Origin: Azovibrio restrictus DSM 23866
Lineage (GTDB): Bacteria > Pseudomonadota > Gammaproteobacteria > Burkholderiales > Rhodocyclaceae
Reading direction: 5' to 3'
DNA: 64,000 bases
NCBI RefSeq assembly: GCF_000429665.1
Contig: NZ_AUCH01000013.1
Location: 62,001-126,000 of the forward strand
Below are positions 7,987 to 16,233 of the stretch, piece by piece (the first letter of the stretch is position 1; the number at the start of each line of letters is the position of its first letter). A program made the translations under genes and the position numbers. Under the pieces are notes generated by a model. It did not search any database. It worked only from the letters and a program-made list of their open reading frames with translations, and was not told the DNA's origin.

Positions 7987-9792
7987 TTAGAAGAGGGATT
8001 CGGGCAGTTCCAGCACCGAGCTGCTGCCGCCGGTGATGGCAGCAGCCAGGCCGCCGGCCTGGGGCAGTTGATGCTGGGCGAAGTAACGGGCCGTGCTCAG
8101 CTTGGCCTTGTAGAAGTCGTCGCTGCTGCCGGCCGCCAGGTGATCCCGGGCGATGCGGGCAGAGCGGGCCATCAGCCAGCCGCCGACCACGATGCCGGTC
8201 AGCTTCAGGTAGGCGACGGCGCCGGCGGCAGCGGCCTGGGGTTCGCTGTCGTAGTGCTGCAGCAGCCAGGTGGTGGCCTCCTGCAGGGCCTGGACGGCGG
8301 TTGCCAGGGCATGGCCCAGGTCGGCCAGCTGGCCGTCAGCCACCAATTCGGCAGCCAGGGCGGCCATCTCGGCGTGCAGGGCCCGGGCGGTAAAGCCCGT
8401 TTCGCCAGCTTCATTCTTTTCCCGGGCCAGCTTGCGGCCGATCAGGTCATTGGCCTGGATGGCGGTGGTGCCTTCGTAGATGGGCGTGATGCGGGCATCG
8501 CGGAAATACTGGGCGGCCCCGGTTTCCTCCACGAAGCCCACGCCGCCGTGAATCTGGATGCCGGTGGAGGTGATCTCCACGGCGCTCTCGGTGCACCAGC
8601 CCTTGACCACCGGGGTGAGCAGGTCCACGTAGGCCTGGCTGCGGGCCTGCTGGGCCGCATCGGGATGATGGCTGGCCAGGTCCATGTGGCCGGCCACCCA
8701 GTAGGACAGGGCGCGCATGGCTTCGGTGCGGGACTTCATGTCCATCAGCATGCGGCGCACGTCCGGGTGATGCAGGATGGGCTTCACCTGGCCGGAACGG
8801 TCGCCGATGGGGGCGCCCTGGACCCGCTCCCGGGCATAGGCCAGGGCGTGCTGGTAGGCGCGTTCGGAAACGCTCAGGCCTTCCATGCCGATGTTGAGCC
8901 GGGCGTGGTTCATCATGGTGAACATGTAAGCCAGACCCTTGTTGGCTTCGCCGATCAGCCAGCCGATGGCGCCGTCCTTTTCGCCAAAGGACATGACGGC
9001 GGTGGGGCTGGCGTGGATGCCCAGCTTGTGTTCGATGGAGGCGCACACCAAGTCGTTGCGCGCGCCCAGGCTGCCGTCGTCGTTCACCAGGAACTTGGGC
9101 ACCAGGAACAAGGAGATGCCCTTCACTCCCGGAGGCGCATCGGGCAGGCGGGCCAGCACCAGGTGGATGATGTTTTCCGCCACATCGTGCTCACCCCAGG
9201 TGATGAAGATCTTGGTGCCGCTGATGCGGTAGCTGCCGTCGGCCTGGGGCACGGCCTTGCTGCGGATGGCGGCCAGATCGGAACCGGCCTGGGGCTCGGT
9301 CAGGTTCATGGTGCCGGTCCAGACGCCGGCCACCATGTTGGGCAGGTACTTGGCCTTGAGGGCGTCGGAACCGTGGTGGGCGATGGCTTCCACGGCGCCG
9401 TTGGTGAGCATGGGGCAGAGGCCGAAGGCGATGCTGGCGGACTTCCACATTTCCGACACGGCCATGGTCACCAGGTGCGGCAGGCCCTGGCCGCCGTACT
9501 CGGGACTGGCGGGCATGGCGTGCCAGCCGGTCTCGCAGAAGAGCTGGAAAGCTTCCTTGTAGCCGGGGGAGGTGGTGACCTCCCCGTCCTTGCACACGGC
9601 ACCCTGGCGGTCGCCCTTGGCGTTGATGGGATCGATGACCTCGGCGGCGAACTTGCCGGCCTCGTCGAGGATGGCTTCCACCAGTTCCGTATCGGTCTCC
9701 TCGAAACCGGGCAGGCCGGTGATTTCTTCCAGGCCGGCCAGTTCATTGAGGACGAAGCGCATGTCGCGCACGGGAGCGATGTAGGTGCTCAT
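7987..9792 (-). CDS. Acyl-CoA dehydrogenase with C-terminal extension
   Basis: This 601-residue flavoprotein oxidises acyl-CoA to trans-2-enoyl-CoA and donates electrons to ETF. The FAD-binding TMNLTEPQAGSD segment is at about residues 161-172, and the catalytic base is Glu440 in the PIYEGTTAIQ motif. Its length exceeds the usual 380-residue enzymes because of a C-terminal helical domain, as in the long acyl-CoA dehydrogenase subfamily that includes DmdC-like methylmercaptopropionyl-CoA dehydrogenases. Exact chain length or substrate cannot be decided; general fatty acyl-CoA oxidation is the natural reading next to an acyl-CoA ligase and etfBA. A strong hairpin lies in the 75-nt gap after etfA. 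Confidence 0.92.
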   Translation of the reverse strand: MSTYIAPVRDMRFVLNELAGLEEITGLPGFEETDTELVEAILDEAGKFAAEVIDPINAKGDRQGAVCKDGEVTTSPGYKEAFQLFCETGWHAMPASPEYGGQGLPHLVTMAVSEMWKSASIAFGLCPMLTNGAVEAIAHHGSDALKAKYLPNMVAGVWTGTMNLTEPQAGSDLAAIRSKAVPQADGSYRISGTKIFITWGEHDVAENIIHLVLARLPDAPPGVKGISLFLVPKFLVNDDGSLGARNDLVCASIEHKLGIHASPTAVMSFGEKDGAIGWLIGEANKGLAYMFTMMNHARLNIGMEGLSVSERAYQHALAYARERVQGAPIGDRSGQVKPILHHPDVRRMLMDMKSRTEAMRALSYWVAGHMDLASHHPDAAQQARSQAYVDLLTPVVKGWCTESAVEITSTGIQIHGGVGFVEETGAAQYFRDARITPIYEGTTAIQANDLIGRKLAREKNEAGETGFTARALHAEMAALAAELVADGQLADLGHALATAVQALQEATTWLLQHYDSEPQAAAAGAVAYLKLTGIVVGGWLMARSARIARDHLAAGSSDDFYKAKLSTARYFAQHQLPQAGGLAAAITGGSSSVLELPESLF

Positions 9793-9812
9793 GGTTTCTC
9801 CGTTATCGGTCG

Positions 9813-9837
9813 CCGCCGGCCCTCCTGGGGCCGGCGG
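9813..9837 (-). other. Intercistronic stem-loop between etfA and the acyl-CoA dehydrogenase
   Basis: A perfect 10-bp inverted repeat (CCGCCGGCCC with GGGCCGGCGG) with a 5-nt loop lies in the only sizeable gap inside the operon. There is no T-run, so full termination is unlikely. Such hairpins often stabilise the upstream cistron (here etfBA) and lower expression of the downstream one. Confidence 0.5.
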
Positions 9838-9867
9838 TCATTATGGGAAGGACGGCTGCCGCGCGCC

Positions 9868-10797
9868 TCAGAGAGCGGCGATCAGCTGGGGCACGGCCTC
9901 GTTCAGGTCTGCCACCAGGCCGTAGTCGGCCACCTGGAAGATGGGGGCGTCCGGATCCTTGTTGATGGCCACGATGACCTTGGAATCCTTCATGCCGGCC
10001 AGATGCTGGATGGCACCGGAGATGCCGATGGCCAGATAGAGCTGGGGCGCGACGATCTTGCCGGTCTGGCCCACCTGGAAGTCGTTGGGCACGAAGCCCG
10101 CATCCACGGCGGCCCGGGAAGCCCCCAGGGCGGCACCCAGCTTGTCGGCCAGGGGCTCCAGCAGCTCCCGGTACTTGTCGCCGCTGCCCAGGCCACGGCC
10201 GCCGGAGACGATGACCTTGGCGGCCCCCAGCTCGGGACGGGCGGACACGGTCAGTTCCCGGCCCAGGAGCTTGCTCTGGCCGCTGTCGGCGGCGCCGGCC
10301 ACGGCTTCCACCGGGGCGCTGCCGCCATCGGCCACCGGGTCGAAGGCGGTGCCGCGCACGGTGATGACCTTGACCGGGTCGGCACTCTGCACGGTGGCCA
10401 GGGCGTTACCGGCATAGATGGGACGCACGAAGGTATCGGCGGACTGCACCGCGACGATGTCGGAAATCTGGGCCACGTCCAGAAGGGCGGCCACCCGGGG
10501 CATGAAATTCTTGCCGAAGGTGGAGGCGGGCGCCAGGATGTGGGAATAGCCGGAGGCCAGAGAGAGCACCAGGGCGGCCACGTTCTCGGCCCCCTGCTCG
10601 GCGTACTGGGGCGCATCGGCCAGCAGCACCTTGGCGACGCCGGCGCAGGCAGCGCCCTGCTGGGCCGCGGCGGCGGCATTGCTGCCGGCCACCAGCAGGT
10701 GAATGTCGCCTCCCAGCCGGGCGGCGGCCGCCAGGGTGTTGCGGGTTGCCGCCTTGAGGCTGGCGTGGTCGTGTTCGGCAATGACGAGGATGGCCAT
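9868..10797 (-). CDS. etfA: Electron-transfer flavoprotein alpha subunit
   Basis: This 309-residue FAD-carrying subunit of soluble ETF accepts electrons from acyl-CoA dehydrogenases. The conserved C-terminal FAD domain is clear: SGGRGLGSGDKY, then GASRAAVDAGFVPNDFQVGQTGKIVAPQLYLAIGISGAIQH split across residues of about 200-270, followed by AINKDPDAPIFQVADYG. The start codon shares one base with the stop of etfB (TGATG), so translation is coupled and subunit ratio is probably controlled this way. The length is normal for the bacterial family. Confidence 0.96.
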   Translation of the reverse strand: MAILVIAEHDHASLKAATRNTLAAAARLGGDIHLLVAGSNAAAAAQQGAACAGVAKVLLADAPQYAEQGAENVAALVLSLASGYSHILAPASTFGKNFMPRVAALLDVAQISDIVAVQSADTFVRPIYAGNALATVQSADPVKVITVRGTAFDPVADGGSAPVEAVAGAADSGQSKLLGRELTVSARPELGAAKVIVSGGRGLGSGDKYRELLEPLADKLGAALGASRAAVDAGFVPNDFQVGQTGKIVAPQLYLAIGISGAIQHLAGMKDSKVIVAINKDPDAPIFQVADYGLVADLNEAVPQLIAAL

Positions 10798-11549
10798 CAG
10801 ATCACCTTTGCTTCGTTCTTCAGTTTGTTCACCAGATCAGCCACGTCGGCCACCTTGGCCCCGCCCTGACGCCGGGGCGGCTCGCTCACCTTGAGGGTCT
10901 TCAGGCGAGGCGCCACGTCCACGCCCAGGGTGGCCGGGGTGGTGGTATCCAGGGGCTTTTTCTTGGCCTTCATGATGTTGGGCAGGCTGGCGTAGCGGGG
11001 CTCGTTCAGCCGCAGGTCGGTGGTCACCACGGCGGGCAGGCCGATTTCCAGGGTTTCCAGGCCCCCGTCGATTTCCCGGGTCACCTGGGCCTTGCCATCG
11101 GCCAGCACCAGCTTGGAGGCGAAGGTGGCCTGGGGCCAGCCCTGCAGGGCGGCCAGCATCTGGCCCACCTGGTTGGCGTCATCATCGATGGCCTGCTTGC
11201 CGCAGACCACCAGCTGGGGTGCCTCGGCGGCGCAGACGGCCTTGAGCAGCTTGGCCACGGCCAGGGGCTGCAGCTCGGTCTCGCCGCAATCCACCAGGAT
11301 CGCCCGGTCGGCGCCGATGGCCAGGGCCGTGCGCAGGGTTTCCTGACAGGCGGCCGGGCCGCAGCTGACTACCACCACCTCGGTGGCGAGGCCGGCTTCC
11401 TTGAGGCGCACCGCCTCTTCCACGGCGATTTCGTCGAAGGGGTTCATGCTCATCTTGACGTTGGCCAGATCCACGCCGGTCTCGTCCGCCTTGACGCGGA
11501 CCTTGACGTTGTAATCGACCACCCGTTTGACGGGAACCAGTACTTTCAT
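10797..11549 (-). CDS. etfB: Electron-transfer flavoprotein beta subunit
   Basis: This 250-residue AMP-binding subunit pairs with EtfA. The start at 11549 gives the standard N-terminus MKVLVPVKRVVDYNVKV; the longer in-frame extension to 11603 has no homology character. Family marks include the VDLANVKMSMNPFDEIAVEEA segment near residue 24 (split here by description only) and a C-terminal half rich in Lys. It begins 25 nt after the acyl-CoA ligase stop and overlaps etfA by one base, placing it second in the five-gene operon. Confidence 0.96.
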   Translation of the reverse strand: MKVLVPVKRVVDYNVKVRVKADETGVDLANVKMSMNPFDEIAVEEAVRLKEAGLATEVVVVSCGPAACQETLRTALAIGADRAILVDCGETELQPLAVAKLLKAVCAAEAPQLVVCGKQAIDDDANQVGQMLAALQGWPQATFASKLVLADGKAQVTREIDGGLETLEIGLPAVVTTDLRLNEPRYASLPNIMKAKKKPLDTTTPATLGVDVAPRLKTLKVSEPPRRQGGAKVADVADLVNKLKNEAKVI

Positions 11550-11574
11550 GGGGCTACTCCGGTTTTCTCGTTGC

Positions 11575-13218
11575 TTATTCGATGGCCAGCACGGACTTGG
11601 CATGCTGGCGCAGGACGTATTTCTGGATCTTGCCCGTGGAGGTCTTGGGCAGGGCCCCGAACACCACGGACTTGGGCACCTTGAAGCGGGCCAGATGGCC
11701 GCGGCAGTGCTCGATGATATCCGCCTCGCTGGCCTCCACCCCGTCCTTCAGTTCCACGAAGGCGCAGGGCACCTCGCCCCACTTGGGATCGGGCTTGGCC
11801 ACCACGGCGGCGGCCACCACGGCCGGATGCCGGTAGATCACGTCCTCCACTTCCAGGGAAGAGATGTTCTCGCCCCCGGAGATGATCACGTCCTTGGAAC
11901 GGTCCTTGATCTTCACGTAGCCGTCCGTATGCACCACGGCCAGGTCGCCGGTGTGGAACCAGCCGCCCTGGAAGGCTTCCTCGGTGGCCTTCTCGTTCTT
12001 CAGGTAGCCCTTCATCACCAGGTTGCCCCGGAACATGATTTCGCCCATGGTTTCCCCGTCCCAGGGCACCGGCTCCAGGCTCACGGGGTCGCGCACGGAA
12101 ATGGCTTCCTGCATGTGGTAAGGCACCCCCTGGCGGCCGTTGCGGCCGGCGCGCAGGTCGATGGGCAGCTTGTCCCATTCGGGATGCTTGGCGCAGACGG
12201 AAGCCGGACCGTAGGTTTCGGTCAGGCCATAGACGTGGGTGATGTTGATGCCGACCCGCTCGCAACCCTCGATGATGGCCACCGGAGGCGCAGCGCCGGC
12301 GATCAGGCCATTGAGTTCATGTTCGATGCCCTGGCGCAGTTCGTCCGGAGCATTGATGAGCATGCCATACACGATGGGCGCGCCGCACATGTGGGTGATC
12401 CGGTGCCGGCGCACCAGGTCGTAGATCACGGCCGGGTCCACCTTGCGCAGGCAGATGTTGGTGCCCGCATTGGCCGCCATGGTCCAGGGGAAGCACCAGC
12501 CGTTGCAGTGGAACATGGGCAGGGTCCACAGGTAGACCGAGTGGGGTGGCATGCCCCAGGAAATGATGTTGGAAGCGGCATTCAGATAGGCGCCCCGGTG
12601 ATGGTAGACCACCCCCTTGGGATTGCCGGTGGTGCCGGAGGTGTAATTCAGGGTGATGGCATCCCACTCGTCGGCGGGCAGCGACCATTCGAATTCCGGG
12701 TCACCTTCGGCCAGGAAGGCCTCGTAATCCTTTTCCCCCAGGGCCTTGCCGCCGGTGAAGTCCGGATCGAGCACGTCGATCACCACGGGTTTGGGCCCAG
12801 TCATCAGCTTCAGGGCCTGTTCCACCACCGCCGAGTATTCCAGATCGGTGATCAGCACCTTGGCTTCCCCGTGCTGCAGCATGAAGGCAATGGCCTCGGC
12901 ATCCAGACGGGTGTTGAGGGTATTGAGCACGGCCCCGAGCATGGGAATGCCGAAGTGGGCCTCGAACATGGCAGACACATTGGGCAGCATCACCGCCACG
13001 GTCTGCCCGGGCTGAACGCCGCGGCCCTTCAGGGCGGAAGCCAGCTGGCGGCAGCGGCTGTAGGTTTCCTGCCAGGTGTATTGCCGCTCACCCTGGATAG
13101 TGCTGATGCGGTTCGGGTAGATGAAGGCCGTCCGCCGGATGAAGCTGAGCGGAGAGAGGGGGACGTAATTGGCCTGATTGCGTTCCAGACCTGCGGCGTA
13201 AGGGTTGTTCGCTTCCAC
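11575..13218 (-). CDS. AMP-forming acyl-CoA synthetase (medium/long-chain, AlkK-like)
   Basis: From a GTG start at 13218 the protein has 547 residues. It activates a carboxylic acid through an acyl-adenylate to acyl-CoA. The start is chosen because AGGAGA lies a few bases upstream and the N-terminus EANNPYAAGLERNQANYVPL matches the family; the in-frame extension to 13620 has no recognisable protein character. Motifs seen are TSGTTGNPKGVVYHH (P-loop), YGLTETYG and GWFHTGDLAVVHTDGY. As first gene of the ligase-etfB-etfA-dehydrogenase-etfQO operon it feeds fatty acids into beta-oxidation. The sequence resembles the AlkK/fatty-acyl ligase group more than acetyl-CoA synthetase. Confidence 0.92.
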   Translation of the reverse strand: MEANNPYAAGLERNQANYVPLSPLSFIRRTAFIYPNRISTIQGERQYTWQETYSRCRQLASALKGRGVQPGQTVAVMLPNVSAMFEAHFGIPMLGAVLNTLNTRLDAEAIAFMLQHGEAKVLITDLEYSAVVEQALKLMTGPKPVVIDVLDPDFTGGKALGEKDYEAFLAEGDPEFEWSLPADEWDAITLNYTSGTTGNPKGVVYHHRGAYLNAASNIISWGMPPHSVYLWTLPMFHCNGWCFPWTMAANAGTNICLRKVDPAVIYDLVRRHRITHMCGAPIVYGMLINAPDELRQGIEHELNGLIAGAAPPVAIIEGCERVGINITHVYGLTETYGPASVCAKHPEWDKLPIDLRAGRNGRQGVPYHMQEAISVRDPVSLEPVPWDGETMGEIMFRGNLVMKGYLKNEKATEEAFQGGWFHTGDLAVVHTDGYVKIKDRSKDVIISGGENISSLEVEDVIYRHPAVVAAAVVAKPDPKWGEVPCAFVELKDGVEASEADIIEHCRGHLARFKVPKSVVFGALPKTSTGKIQKYVLRQHAKSVLAIE

Positions 13219-13312
13219 GGTGTCTCCTGCTTTATGGTGTATGACTGGCGCCGTACTACGGGACAGCAACGGCAACACCCGCCCCTGAAACCGGGACTTC
13301 CGGGTTGCCGCA

Positions 13313-13339
13313 TGGATTCCGGCTGGCGCCGAAATGACA
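13313..13339. repeat. Dispersed REP-like intergenic repeat
   Basis: The segment reads like the widespread proteobacterial intergenic repeat GGATTCCxGCxxxCGCxGxAATGAC, here with imperfect arms (GGATTCCGGC and GCGCCGAAATGAC). Only one copy is recognised in this window, so the call rests on resemblance. Confidence 0.35.
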
Positions 13340-13396
13340 AACCGCGGACAAGCTTCGCAAAGCAGACTTGCAGCAGTTTTCGTCAAATGTACTGAA

Positions 13397-13424
13397 TCGT
13401 GACAAGCTTGATCCATTCGTGACA
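13397..13424. promoter_or_regulatory. Paired direct repeats upstream of the acyl-CoA operon
   Basis: The intergenic stretch 13219-13685 has no convincing gene. It contains TCGTGACA twice, at 13397-13404 and 13417-13424, exactly 20 bp apart (two helical turns) and about 180-200 bp upstream of the ligase start. This is the spacing expected for a dimeric activator or repressor bound on one face of DNA. The regulator is unknown and I see no confident -10/-35 pair. Confidence 0.4.
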
Positions 13425-13644
13425 GGCTGCAATCGGATGTCGTCGGCCCAGCGCCGACTGCCCGCCCCCGCTGCTGCAAAGGCCCCCCCAGGGTTTCAGA
13501 CAAGTACGCAACTACGGCCGCCTCCACCGTGAGCAGCGAATCCGGCTGCGCCCGAGCCGCCACCAAACCTTCAACCGGGTTTCCAGGCGGACCACAAAAA
13601 GCTGTTTCCAGGAGGCGCAACCGGGGTTGTTCAACAACCGGTTC

Positions 13645-13685
13645 GGATTACGGCTTGCTTCGCGAGCAAGATCTGGCCTTAATCC
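13645..13685. other. Imperfect stem-loop abutting the DUF2971-like gene
   Basis: The outer arms GGATTA (13645-13650) and TAATCC (13680-13685) enclose an inner perfect hairpin, CTTGCT / AGCAAG at 13654-13670. The structure begins at the stop codon of the DUF2971-like gene. Just outside lies another palindrome, GGTTGTT-C-AACAACC (13625-13639). No T-run follows, so intrinsic termination is doubtful. Confidence 0.45.
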
Positions 13686-14318
13686 TTATGCCGCTTCGCT
13701 GACAAGCTCTTTCCATTCATTGTTTCCAACCAACGTAGAACGGAATACGTACTTGTTCAGCCGCTCACACCCCTCGATAGAGCCGATGGTTTCCCTGAAG
13801 CTCTGAACCAATGGCTTTGGCATCCACGGATTCAAGCAAATCTTCTGTATGCACTCGATAGGAATGCGGACATCCTTTGATGCCATCTGGCGAGAGCTGT
13901 TCTTGTAGATGAGGCGAAATTCGCACTCATCCACATACCCTGCACGTTTGATAAAAGGGAGTTCCATGGTAGATGGGCGTTGAATACGAAGCTCCTCTAG
14001 AGTTCTGTAATTGACAGGGCCATAGTCAAAGCCATTTTGTTTTTCGAACTGCTCTAGAAGCATGTCTTTGTCAAAGATGATGCACACGCCACCAGAATCT
14101 CCTGCAAAGACGTGCCAATGATGGTAGGTCTCCGCCGTTTCGGTAAAGCAGAGGGCAAGCAGCGTTTTCAGATTTCTACGTTCCTTAAATACGCTCAAGC
14201 TGTAAGAATCGTTGCTGTCATCCCACTTCATGGGATCAAGCAAGGTGATTTCCTTTTTCCGCAAAATTCTTAGGAGCGCAGGAGTAGTGGTATATCGCCG
14301 CAGTTGAGGTTTAGCCAC
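13686..14318 (-). CDS. DUF2971-like protein, probably acquired
   Basis: From a GTG at 14318 the product has 210 residues; GGAGA lies 6 nt upstream, which decides the start over the longer ORF to 14351. The pattern KWDDSNDSY near the N-terminus followed by LALCFTETAETYHHWHVFAG and GGVCIIFDKD matches the DUF2971 layout (a Trp/Asn-Asp region, then a Cys-Phe strand and a W-x-x-x-Ala-Gly region). The function of DUF2971 is not established; some members occur near defence genes. Base composition is visibly lower in G+C than all neighbours and codon use is different, indicating transfer. It sits alone between a hairpin and a group II intron remnant. Confidence 0.65.
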   Translation of the reverse strand: MAKPQLRRYTTTPALLRILRKKEITLLDPMKWDDSNDSYSLSVFKERRNLKTLLALCFTETAETYHHWHVFAGDSGGVCIIFDKDMLLEQFEKQNGFDYGPVNYRTLEELRIQRPSTMELPFIKRAGYVDECEFRLIYKNSSRQMASKDVRIPIECIQKICLNPWMPKPLVQSFRETIGSIEGCERLNKYVFRSTLVGNNEWKELVSEAA

Positions 14319-14340
14319 GAATGATCTCCAGAAACATAAC

Positions 14341-14456
14341 TGGGATAGCAAGCAGCCTCTCAGCCCCTACCTCCCGAACCACCGTACAAACGGATCACGT
14401 ATCCGCAGTTCGATGAATTGAATTCCTACCATGACACAAGGCCGGGTAGTCCCTAG
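14341..14456 (-). mobile_element. Remnant of a group II intron 3' end (domain V-like)
   Basis: On the minus strand, 14411-14376 reads GAACTGCGGATACG, a TGAT-like loop, then GTACGGTGGTTC, followed by GGGAGG. This lines up with the domain V / domain VI junction of bacterial group II introns (pattern AACCGCCGTATACGG ... GTACGGTGGTGTGAGAGG) with one base missing. Upstream on the same strand is a GGTAGGAATTC segment resembling the spacer between a maturase ORF and domain V. No reverse transcriptase ORF or 5' part is present, so the element is truncated and presumably dead. The identification comes from remembered consensus, not a covariance search. Confidence 0.5.
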
Positions 14457-14606
14457 TTGTTGAAGCCACGTAATGCTAGCGCAAAGGCTGATGCCTTTGT
14501 CTTGGGGAGCCACCATGGGCCTTGGGCTGTGTTACCACCCGCCCCCTGTCCCCCGGGTGGCCCGCCGGGTGAACCGGGCCGGGGGACTGCTAGAATCCCG
14601 GGCATC

Positions 14607-16232
14607 ATGTCAGATCAGCCCACATCTTCCCGGGAAAAGGAGCTCCAGGCCCAGGTGGCGCGCCTGGAGCAGGCCCTGGGCCAGAGCCGCGCCGCCCTGG
14701 AAGAGGCTCTGGATACCAACCGCAGCATCACCGCCGCCCTGTTCCGCTGCGAGGAGCGCCTGCGCCTGATCACCGACACCATCCCGGCCCAGATCAGTTA
14801 TTTCGACAAGAACCAGATCTACCGCTACGCCAACAAGGGCTATTCCAGCTGGTTCGGCCTGCCGGAGGCGGAGGTGGTCGGTGCGCCCATCGTCCGGGTG
14901 ATCGGGGAAAAGGGATACAACTCGGTCAAGCACTACATCGCCCGGGCCCTGTCCGGGGAGACCATCACCCACGAATACACGATGCGCCAGAAGGGCAAGC
15001 TGGTGAATGCGCGCAGCACCATGGTCCCGGAAATGGGGCCGGACGGGGTGCCCGTGGGCTGCTTCGTGTTCTCCTTCGACATCACCGAAACCCGGCGCAT
15101 GCAGGCGGCCCTGGCCCAGGCCCAGAAGATGGAAGCCATCGGCCAGCTCACCGGCGGGGTGGCCCATGACTTCAACAACCTGCTCACCATCATCAGCGGC
15201 AACCTTTCCACCCTGAAGGAGCGCCACCCGGAACACCGGGAGACCCGGGAGCTGCTGGAGCCGGCCCTGCAGGCCGCCCGGCGCGGCGCCCAGCTGATCA
15301 AGAGCCTGCTCTCCTTCTCCCGCCAGCAGCCCCTGAAGCCGGTGGCGGTGGACGTGGGCAAGCTGGTGGCGGACCTGGAGACCCTGATCCGCCGCTCCCT
15401 GCCCTCCTCCATCCAGTTCAGCACCCGCCTGCCGGGCAAGCCCCTGCATTCCCGGGTGGACCCGGGGCAGCTGGAAAGCGCCCTGCTCAACTTCGCCCTG
15501 AACGCCCGGGACGCCATGCCCGAAGGGGGCCGGCTGGTAATGCGGGTGCGGCCCGGGGTGCTGCGCGCGGAGCAGGCCGAGGCCCAGGAGCTGCCGGGCG
15601 GCCCCTACGTGTTCATCGAGGTTTCCGACACCGGCTGCGGCATGGACGAGGCCACCCGGGACAAGGTCTTCGAGCCCTTCTTCACCACCAAGGGCTTCGG
15701 CCGCGGCAGCGGCCTGGGGCTTTCCATGGTCTATGGTTTCGCGCGCCAGTCCGGCGGCTGCGTTACCGTGACCAGCAAGCCCGGCAAAGGCAGCACCTTC
15801 ACCCTGATCCTGCCGCCGGCCCCGGCCGGCAGCCTGGAAGAGGTGCTGCCCGAAGAACAGGCCCCGGCCACGGCCGCCCCCGGCGCCCTGGTGCTGCTGG
15901 TGGAGGACGAGCCGGAAGTGCGCCGGGTGGTGCGCAACCAGCTCCTGGACCTGGGCTACCCGGTGCTGGAGGCCGAGAACGGCAACCAGGCGGCGGAGAT
16001 CCTCGCCCAGGTCCAGGACATCACCGTGCTCCTCACCGACGTGATCATGCCCGGCGGCATGAACGGCCGGGAGCTGGCCCGCCAGGCCCTGGAGGCCCGC
16101 AGCGGGCTGCACGTGGTGCTGATGAGCGGCTACGAGGAACAAGCCACCTTGAGCCAGACCGAAACCCCGCACCTGCGGCTGCTGGGCAAACCCTTCTCGA
16201 AGCGGGAATTGGCCCGCGCCCTGCAATCCTGA
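14607..16232 (+). CDS. PAS / histidine kinase / receiver hybrid sensor
   Basis: From the ATG at 14607 the protein has 541 residues; the upstream in-frame stretch is compositionally different and overlaps intron-like DNA. A coiled coil (about 8-50) is followed by a PAS domain (about 50-165), a kinase dimerisation domain with phosphoacceptor His187 in GGVAHDFNNLL, an ATPase domain (NARDAMPEGG, VSDTGCGM, GSGLGLSMVYGF) and a C-terminal receiver with LVEDEP and LLTDVIMPGG. There is no membrane segment, so it senses a cytoplasmic signal. The OmpR-type regulator starts 1 nt after its stop and is the likely partner. Confidence 0.9.
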   Translation: MSDQPTSSREKELQAQVARLEQALGQSRAALEEALDTNRSITAALFRCEERLRLITDTIPAQISYFDKNQIYRYANKGYSSWFGLPEAEVVGAPIVRVIGEKGYNSVKHYIARALSGETITHEYTMRQKGKLVNARSTMVPEMGPDGVPVGCFVFSFDITETRRMQAALAQAQKMEAIGQLTGGVAHDFNNLLTIISGNLSTLKERHPEHRETRELLEPALQAARRGAQLIKSLLSFSRQQPLKPVAVDVGKLVADLETLIRRSLPSSIQFSTRLPGKPLHSRVDPGQLESALLNFALNARDAMPEGGRLVMRVRPGVLRAEQAEAQELPGGPYVFIEVSDTGCGMDEATRDKVFEPFFTTKGFGRGSGLGLSMVYGFARQSGGCVTVTSKPGKGSTFTLILPPAPAGSLEEVLPEEQAPATAAPGALVLLVEDEPEVRRVVRNQLLDLGYPVLEAENGNQAAEILAQVQDITVLLTDVIMPGGMNGRELARQALEARSGLHVVLMSGYEEQATLSQTETPHLRLLGKPFSKRELARALQS

Positions 16233-16233
16233 A

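Noticed and set aside
13621..13685. An integron attC-like site after the DUF2971-like gene
   Set aside because: GTTGAAC occurs and there is an imperfect hairpin, but a matching second core site at the right distance is missing.
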